Shown here: one piece after another, positions 59,124-64,000 of the stretch | Numbering within the stretch: position 1 is the stretch's first letter | Layout: the number at the start of each line of letters is the position of its first letter | DNA from: CAVPGP01 sp963704025 | Lineage (GTDB): Bacteria > Actinomycetota > Thermoleophilia > Gaiellales > Gaiellaceae | NCBI GenBank assembly: GCA_963704025.1 | Contig: CAVPGP010000003.1 | Location: 310,001 to 374,000, forward strand | Direction: 5' to 3' | DNA: 64,000 nucleotides | Translations under genes and position numbers: made by a program | Notes under the pieces: generated by a model | Seen by the model: only the letters and a program-made list of their open reading frames with translations | Told to the model about the DNA's origin: nothing | The model's database searches: none

Positions 59124-59995
59124 GGCCGCTCGCCGCGCTCGTCGCGGTCACCGCCGTCTGGGGTGTGACGTTCGTCCAGGTGAAGGACGCGGTCGAGCTC
59201 TACCCGCTCTTCGCCTTCCTCGGGCTGCGGTTTGCGATCGCGAGCCTGACGCTGATCGTGCCGGCTGCGCCGCGGCTCGTCTCGCTCGGTCGGAGCGGCT
59301 GGGCGGCCGGCGCGCTGCTCGGGGCGCTCCTGGCGGCCGGGTACGCCCTGCAGACGGCCGGGCTCCAGCGGACGACGGTCTCGAGCACCGGGTTCATCAC
59401 GGGCATGTACGTCGTGCTGACGCCGCTGATCGCCTTCGCCGTGTTTCGCATGCACGTGCCCCGTGCCGCCTGGCTCGGCGTCGCGCTGTCCGCGGTCGGG
59501 CTCGCAATGCTGACGGGGATCCACGCCGGCTCGCCGGCCGGCGATCTGCTCGTGCTGGGCGCGTCTGCCGTCTACTCCCTGCAGATCGTGCTGATGGAGC
59601 GCTACGCGCCCCGCTTCGACGCGCTCGCGTTCACCACCGTCGAGATGTTGGCCGCGTGCCTCGGCCTCTCCGGGATCGCGCTCGCCCGCGGCGAGGTCTC
59701 GATGCCGCACGGCTGGACCGTCTGGGGCGCGCTCATCGTCACCGGCGTCTTCGCGAGCGCCCTCGCCTTCCTCGTCCAGACGTGGGCGCAACGGCGGACG
59801 AGCGCCACGCGGACGGCGCTCGTCTTCGCGCTCGAGCCGGTGTTCGCCGGGATCTTCGGCTTCGCACTCGCGGGCGACCGGCTCGGCGCCGTCGGCTGGA
59901 CCGGCTGCGCGGTGATCATGGCCGGGATCGTGGTCAGCGAGCCTGCCGCCGCGGAGTCGCTGGCTCGGCTCGTCCGCCGCCCCAGGGCGGCATGA
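59120..59995 (+). CDS. EamA/DMT-family transporter
   Basis: A 291-residue membrane protein from GTG 59120, with ten hydrophobic helices in two EamA halves: LVAVTAVWGVTFVQVKDAVE opens the first, and LVLGASAVYSLQIVLMERYA opens the second. Family marks are LRFAIASLTLI, TTVSSTGFITGMYVVLTPLI and ALVFALEPVFAGIFGF. It exports or imports small metabolites of unknown type. It overlaps the following EamA gene by 4 bases (ATGA). Confidence 0.9.
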   Translation: MRPLAALVAVTAVWGVTFVQVKDAVELYPLFAFLGLRFAIASLTLIVPAAPRLVSLGRSGWAAGALLGALLAAGYALQTAGLQRTTVSSTGFITGMYVVLTPLIAFAVFRMHVPRAAWLGVALSAVGLAMLTGIHAGSPAGDLLVLGASAVYSLQIVLMERYAPRFDALAFTTVEMLAACLGLSGIALARGEVSMPHGWTVWGALIVTGVFASALAFLVQTWAQRRTSATRTALVFALEPVFAGIFGFALAGDRLGAVGWTGCAVIMAGIVVSEPAAAESLARLVRRPRAA

Positions 59996-60822
59996 CCGCC
60001 GTCGTCCTGGCGCTCGCGTCCGCCGCGCTCTTCGGCGGGATGACGGTGGCGCTCCGCTTCGGGCTGCGCCGCTATCCGCACGCGGACGGGGCGACGCTCG
60101 CGGTCGCGCTCGTCGCGCTGTCCGTGGCGCTCGTCGCCGCGGCGGTTGAGGCCGGTGCCGGCGGCGTCGACGCCGACGGGCTCTGGCGCTACCTGCTCGT
60201 GGGGCTGGTCGCGCCCGGCGGATCGCAGATCTTCTTCACGCTCGCCGTCCGCGAGGCCGGGCCGCCGCGCGCGTCGGTCGCGCTCGGCGCGGCCCCGCTC
60301 GTCTCCGTCGCGATCGCGCTTCTCGTGCTCGGCGAACCGGCCCGGCCGCCGCTGCTCGCCGGGGCGGCGCTGATCGTCGCCGGCGGCGTCGCGCTCGCAT
60401 GGGAGCCGAGGCGGCCGGAGCACTTCCGCACGGTCGGGCTCGTGTTCGCCTTCGCGGCGACGGTGCTCTTCGCGACGCGGGACAACCTCGTCCGCGGGCT
60501 CGATCCTCCGCGGCCGCTCGCCGCGGCCGCCGCGACGCTCCTGACCGGGGTCCTCGTGGCGTTCCTCTGGGCACGGCGGCTGCCGCCTCTCGGGCCGTTC
60601 GTCGTCACGGGCGTTCTCTACGGGCTCTCGTACGTCTGCCTCTTCGAGGCGTTCCACCACGGCCGCGTCACGGTCGTCTCCCCGCTCGTCGCCACAGAGG
60701 CGCTCTGGGGTGTCTGCCTCTCGGTCCTGCTGCTCCGGCGCCAGGAGCTCGTGGGGCGGAGGCTTCTGCTCGGGGCGCTGCTGATCGTGGCGGGCGGCGC
60801 GCTGATCGGCGCCTTCCGCTAG
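59992..60822 (+). CDS. EamA/DMT-family transporter
   Basis: A 276-residue membrane protein with ten helices in two halves. The second half ends with VSPLVATEALWGVCLSVLLL and the typical GALLIVAGGALIG. It is only weakly similar to the preceding EamA protein. The tight coupling suggests a heterodimeric or joint function. The 3' end overlaps the convergent gene at 60819 by 4 bases. Confidence 0.9.
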   Translation: MTAVVLALASAALFGGMTVALRFGLRRYPHADGATLAVALVALSVALVAAAVEAGAGGVDADGLWRYLLVGLVAPGGSQIFFTLAVREAGPPRASVALGAAPLVSVAIALLVLGEPARPPLLAGAALIVAGGVALAWEPRRPEHFRTVGLVFAFAATVLFATRDNLVRGLDPPRPLAAAAATLLTGVLVAFLWARRLPPLGPFVVTGVLYGLSYVCLFEAFHHGRVTVVSPLVATEALWGVCLSVLLLRRQELVGRRLLLGALLIVAGGALIGAFR

Positions 60823-61139
60823 CCCCTGCGCACGACGACGTTGATGAGCACGAGCGCGGCGCACACGGCGATGACGCCGGCGAGGCCGGCGGTTCCGCCG
60901 GCGATGCCCATCAGCGGGATCGAGATCCCGAGCGAGACGAGCGTGATCACGAACGTCTCGTGATCGCGGTGGCTGCTCCCGCCGCGCGTGGCCGTGCTCG
61001 CCCGGACGCGCTCGTCGATGCGCTGCTCGATCCGCTCGACGAAGCGGTCGACGAGCTCCGGCTCGAGCGAGGGCCCGAGCTCCCGGCGGGCCTCGATGGC
61101 GGCCTCGAGGTCGTCGCGGGGGACGATCGGTTCGCTCAT
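60819..61139 (-). CDS. Small two-helix membrane protein
   Basis: A 106-residue protein from ATG 61139. The N-terminal half is charged and helical (DDLEAAIEARRELGPSLEPE then LVDRFVERIEQRIDERV). Two transmembrane helices follow (VITLVSLGISIPLMGIAGG and GLAGVIAVCAALVLINVVV). This layout is common in actinobacterial envelope proteins of unknown role. It is divergent from dnaK. Confidence 0.75.
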   Translation of the reverse strand: MSEPIVPRDDLEAAIEARRELGPSLEPELVDRFVERIEQRIDERVRASTATRGGSSHRDHETFVITLVSLGISIPLMGIAGGTAGLAGVIAVCAALVLINVVVRRG

Positions 61140-61193
61140 CGACCGCATTCTGCGTGCCGAGGAGCTCTGTGCCAAATCTGCTACTCTCCGGCT

Positions 61194-61225
61194 TAGATTT
61201 TCTTCACGAGGAGGCTACACAGCAG
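61194..61225 (+). promoter_or_regulatory. dnaK leader with possible -10 and ribosome site
   Basis: TAGATT (61194-61199) fits a -10 hexamer, with no good -35, and GAGGAGG (61208-61214) is the ribosome site 11 bases before ATG 61226. No HspR (HAIR) or CIRCE inverted repeat is visible in the 86-base gap. Confidence 0.35.
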
Positions 61226-63133
61226 ATGGCAAAGACAATCGGCATCGACCTTGGCACGACCAACTCCGCGATGGCCGTGCTCGAGGGCGGCGAGCCGACA
61301 ATCATCCCGAACGCCGAGGGCGGCCGCACGACGCCGTCCGTCGTCGCGTTCACGAAGGACGGCCACCGGCTCGTCGGCGCGCCCGCGAAGCGCCAGCAGG
61401 TGACCAACCCCCAGAACACCATCTTCTCGATCAAGCGGTTCATGGGCCGCAAGTTCGAGGAGGTGAACGAGGAGATGACCATCGTCCCCTACGAGGTCGA
61501 GCAGGGCCCGGGGGCCGACGTGCGCGTCAAGGTGGAGGGCAAGGACTACGCACCGCCGGAGATCAGCGCCATGATCCTCCAGAAGCTGAAGCACGATGCC
61601 GAGGCCTACCTCGGCGAGCCGGTGACCGACGCGGTGATCACCGTCCCGGCCTACTTCAACAACGCGCAGCGCGAGGCGACGAAGGACGCCGGCAAGATTG
61701 CCGGCCTGAACGTGCTGCGGATCATCAACGAGCCCACCGCCGCGTCGCTCGCGTACGGGCTCGACAAGGAGCACGACCAGACGATCCTCGTCTTCGACCT
61801 CGGCGGCGGCACCTTCGACGTGTCGGTGCTCGAGCTCGGCGACGGCGTGTTCGAGGTCAAGTCGACGAACGGGGACAACCACCTCGGCGGCGACAACTTC
61901 GACAAGGCGATCGTCGACTGGATGGCGTCGGAGTTCAAGCGCGACCAGGGCATCGACCTCTCCGCCGACAAGATGGCGCTCCAGCGCCTCTACGAGGCGG
62001 CCGAGAAGGCGAAGATCGAGCTGTCGTCGACCATGACGACTCAGATCAACCTGCCCTTCATCACCGCGACGCCCGAGGGCCCGAAGCATCTCGACCTGCA
62101 GCTGACGCGGGCGAAGCTCGAGGAGCTCGTGCATTCGCTGCTCGAGCGGACCGTCGCTCCCACGAAGCAGGCGCTGGCCGACGCCGGCCTCGACAACGCG
62201 AAGATCGACCACGTCGTCCTCGTCGGTGGCATGACCCGCATGCCGGCCGTGCAGGAGAAGGTCAAGGAGCTGATCGGCAAGGACCCGCACAAGGGCGTCA
62301 ACCCGGACGAGGTCGTCGCCGTCGGCGCGTCGATCCAGGCCGGCGTGCTCAAGGGCGAGGTCAAGGACGTCCTGCTTCTCGACGTGACGCCACTGTCGCT
62401 GGGCATCGAGACGAAGGGCGGCGTCTTCACGAAGCTGATCGAGCGCAACACGACCATCCCGACGCGCCGCTCCGAGACGTTCACGACGGCGGAGGACAAC
62501 CAGCCGGCCGTCGAGGTGCACGTCCTCCAGGGCGAGTCCGAGATGGTGCTCTACAACAAGACGCTCGGGAAGTTCCAGCTCGTCGGCATCCCGCCGGCGC
62601 CGCGGGGCATGCCCCAGGTCGAGGTCACGTTCGACATCGATGCGAACGGGATCATCAACGTCTCGGCCAAGGATCTCGGCACGGGCAACGTGCAGCAGAT
62701 CCGGATCGAGGGCGGCTCCGGCCTCAAGCCCGAGGAGATCGAGCAGATGGTCAAGGACGCCGAGTCGCACGCCGGCGAGGCGCGGCGGCTGCGCGAGGTC
62801 GTGGACACGAAGAACATGGCCGAGTCGCTCGCCTACCAGACCGAGAAGTCGCTCAAGGAGCATCGCGACAAGCTCGACGAGTCCGATGCGGCGACGATCG
62901 AGGGCCGCGTGATGGAGCTGAAGCAGGCGCTTGAGGGCGACGACGTCGCCGAGATCAAGGCGAAGACTGACGCGCTGCAGGAGGCCTCGCAGAAGCTCGC
63001 CGAGGCCGTGTACGCCCAGGCCAGCGCCCAGGCACAGGCCTCCCAGCCTGCGGACGGCGCCTCCGCCTCGGACGACGAGGTGATCGAGGACGCCGAGATC
63101 GTCGACGAGGACGAGGCGGCGAAGACGCCTTGA
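61226..63133 (+). CDS. dnaK: Chaperone DnaK (Hsp70)
   Basis: A 635-residue Hsp70. It opens MAKTIGIDLGTTNSAMAVLE. ATPase motifs VPAYFNNAQREATKDAGKIA, IINEPTAASLAYGLDKEHDQ and FDLGGGTFDVSVLELGDG are present, as are the linker DVLLLDVTPLSLGIETKGG, the substrate-binding domain and an acidic tail (DDEVIEDAEIVDEDEA). It folds and protects proteins with GrpE and DnaJ, whose genes follow. The stop overlaps grpE by 4 bases. Confidence 0.98.
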   Translation: MAKTIGIDLGTTNSAMAVLEGGEPTIIPNAEGGRTTPSVVAFTKDGHRLVGAPAKRQQVTNPQNTIFSIKRFMGRKFEEVNEEMTIVPYEVEQGPGADVRVKVEGKDYAPPEISAMILQKLKHDAEAYLGEPVTDAVITVPAYFNNAQREATKDAGKIAGLNVLRIINEPTAASLAYGLDKEHDQTILVFDLGGGTFDVSVLELGDGVFEVKSTNGDNHLGGDNFDKAIVDWMASEFKRDQGIDLSADKMALQRLYEAAEKAKIELSSTMTTQINLPFITATPEGPKHLDLQLTRAKLEELVHSLLERTVAPTKQALADAGLDNAKIDHVVLVGGMTRMPAVQEKVKELIGKDPHKGVNPDEVVAVGASIQAGVLKGEVKDVLLLDVTPLSLGIETKGGVFTKLIERNTTIPTRRSETFTTAEDNQPAVEVHVLQGESEMVLYNKTLGKFQLVGIPPAPRGMPQVEVTFDIDANGIINVSAKDLGTGNVQQIRIEGGSGLKPEEIEQMVKDAESHAGEARRLREVVDTKNMAESLAYQTEKSLKEHRDKLDESDAATIEGRVMELKQALEGDDVAEIKAKTDALQEASQKLAEAVYAQASAQAQASQPADGASASDDEVIEDAEIVDEDEAAKTP

Positions 63134-63642
63134 CACACGAGCAGGTGAACGAGCCCGAGGTCGTCGAGGAGCCGGTAGCGGAGGAGGCCGAGCCTGAGCC
63201 GGTCGACGAGCTCACAGCCGTGACGGCGGAGCGCGACGAGTACCTCGATTCGCTCCAGCGGCTGAAGGCCGAGTTCGACAACTACCGCAAGCGGGCGGCG
63301 CGCGACCGGGAGGCTCTGGTCGCGCGCGCGTCCGAGCGGCTCGTGACGGCGCTCCTGCCCGTGCTCGACGATCTCGGTCGCGCGCTCGAAGCGGCAGAGT
63401 CGCACGAGGAGGGAAAGCTCGAGGAGGGCGTTCGGCTCGTTCAGCGCGCGCTCGCCGACGCGCTGGCGCGCGAGGGGCTGCTCGAGATCGCGACGGACGG
63501 GGCGTTCGACCCGAACGTCCACGAGGCGCTGCTGGCGCAGCCGTCCGACTCGGAGCCCGGCACCGTGATCGACGTCGTCCAGAAGGGCTACCACCTCGGA
63601 GATCGCGTGCTCCGTCCCGCCCGGGTGATCGTCGCCGAGTGA
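63130..63642 (+). CDS. grpE: GrpE nucleotide exchange factor
   Basis: A 170-residue protein from TTG 63130 (overlapping the dnaK stop). An acidic disordered start precedes the long coiled coil (ERDEYLDSLQRLKAEFDNYR then KRAARDREAL), and the beta domain reads FDPNVHEALLAQPSDSEPGT and VVQKGYHLGDRVLRPARVIV. It releases ADP from DnaK. Confidence 0.95.
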   Translation: MTHEQVNEPEVVEEPVAEEAEPEPVDELTAVTAERDEYLDSLQRLKAEFDNYRKRAARDREALVARASERLVTALLPVLDDLGRALEAAESHEEGKLEEGVRLVQRALADALAREGLLEIATDGAFDPNVHEALLAQPSDSEPGTVIDVVQKGYHLGDRVLRPARVIVAE

Positions 63643-64000
63643 TGGCCACGCTGTACGACACGCTCGGCGTCAAGAAGGGCGCCTCACAGGACGAGATCCG
63701 CAAGGCGTATCGCAAGCTCGCCCGCGAGTACCACCCGGACCGCAACCCCGGCGACGCGTCCGCCGAGGAGCGCTTCAAGGAGGTGCAGCAGGCGTACGAC
63801 GTCCTCTCGGACGACGAGAAGCGCAAGCAGTACGACACCTTCGGCACCTCGAACGGGCGGCGCGGCGCGCCTGGTGCCGGCGAGGGCTTCACGACGACGT
63901 TCGACTTCGGCGATCTCTCGGACCTCTTCGGCGGCATCTTCAACCGAGGCACGAGCACCGGGCGGCAGCAGCAGCGCGGCCAGCGCGGGAGCGACGTCGA
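63642..64000 (+). CDS. dnaJ: Chaperone DnaJ, N-terminal part (cut by window end)
   Basis: ATG 63642 overlaps the grpE stop (TGATG). The J-domain is complete: LYDTLGVKKGASQDEIRKAY, RKLAREYHPDRNPGD with the HPD motif, and DVLSDDEKRKQYDTFG. A Gly/Phe-rich stretch (GGIFNRGTSTGR) follows, typical of DnaJ/CbpA-type proteins. The gene runs past the window, so the presence of the Cys-rich zinc domain cannot be judged. dnaK-grpE-dnaJ order is the actinobacterial arrangement. Confidence 0.93.
   Translation, partial: MATLYDTLGVKKGASQDEIRKAYRKLAREYHPDRNPGDASAEERFKEVQQAYDVLSDDEKRKQYDTFGTSNGRRGAPGAGEGFTTTFDFGDLSDLFGGIFNRGTSTGRQQQRGQRGSDV

Noticed and set aside
59120..60822. EamA pair as a recent tandem duplication
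   Set aside because: The two proteins align only at general family motifs, so they are old paralogues or independent members.
61140..61225. HspR (HAIR) or CIRCE operator before dnaK
   Set aside because: No inverted repeat resembling either consensus is present in the short gap.

Overview
This is a very GC-rich, gene-dense bacterial chromosome segment. It looks like an actinobacterium, most plausibly a Thermoleophilia (Gaiellales-like) lineage. The reasons are the dnaK-grpE-dnaJ order, the inositol-1-phosphate synthase plus CDP-alcohol phosphotransferase pair, frequent GTG/TTG starts, GTGA/ATGA gene overlaps, and many products of a soil-actinobacterial type. No rRNA is present, so this placement is inference. 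One tRNA (Ala-UGC) was found. No CRISPR array, prophage or intact transposase was seen.

Layout. 1-826: tail of an acetyltransferase, then five copies of a 19-bp palindrome around a small reverse-strand gene. 826-4020: ABC exporter pair, patatin-like phospholipase, and an internally deleted DUF4231-like gene. 4013-11060: three ABC systems (a two-permease drug-efflux type divergent from a MarR regulator, and a heterodimeric exporter). 11191-16978: small and secreted proteins, acetyltransferases, a phosphodiesterase/phosphatase and a TPR gene. 17101-17215: a paired-palindrome repeat element. 17348-21857: citryl-CoA lyase, phenylacetate-CoA-ligase-like enzyme, GST and a secreted beta-propeller protein with a structured leader. 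21981-25288: alcohol dehydrogenase, aminoglycoside adenylyltransferase-like gene, and a gene-poor, decayed-looking stretch. 25289-34822: complete peptide ABC importer, a CocE/NonD hydrolase and an orphan PAS/GAF histidine kinase. 35121-37133: aldo/keto reductase divergent from an XRE regulator. 37177-40039: tRNA, two coiled-coil proteins, and an argF-rhomboid-zincin-micropeptide operon. 40094-47006: two DUF4331 secreted proteins, a TPR protein, a NicO-type metal transporter, an anti-sigma factor and an ECF sigma factor, all on one strand. 47109-50695: M3-like peptidase, YjbQ protein and an RNA methyltransferase. 50791-52991: SnoaL-like protein, a presenilin-like membrane protein, the second paired-palindrome element and a uracil-DNA glycosylase. 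53015-57420: an inositol-lipid locus (GT4-PHP fusion, inositol-phosphate synthase, phosphatidylinositol-type synthase, PAP2 protein). 57591-61139: moaA, a hypothetical gene, two EamA transporters and a membrane protein. 61226-64000: dnaK, grpE, dnaJ (cut by the window end).

Many otherwise normal genes are broken by frameshifts, and where the expected codons can be reconstructed these are nearly always one extra base. They cluster at 17430-18700. This pattern favours residual long-read or assembly errors over true pseudogenes, so these genes are described as probably functional in the cell.

The most interesting content is: two families of paired palindromes; the DUF4331/TPR/NicO/sigma cluster; a glycosyltransferase fused to a PHP phosphoesterase inside an inositol-lipid operon; a bacterial membrane protein carrying presenilin-like Asp motifs; and several overlooked micro-ORFs and leader structures.
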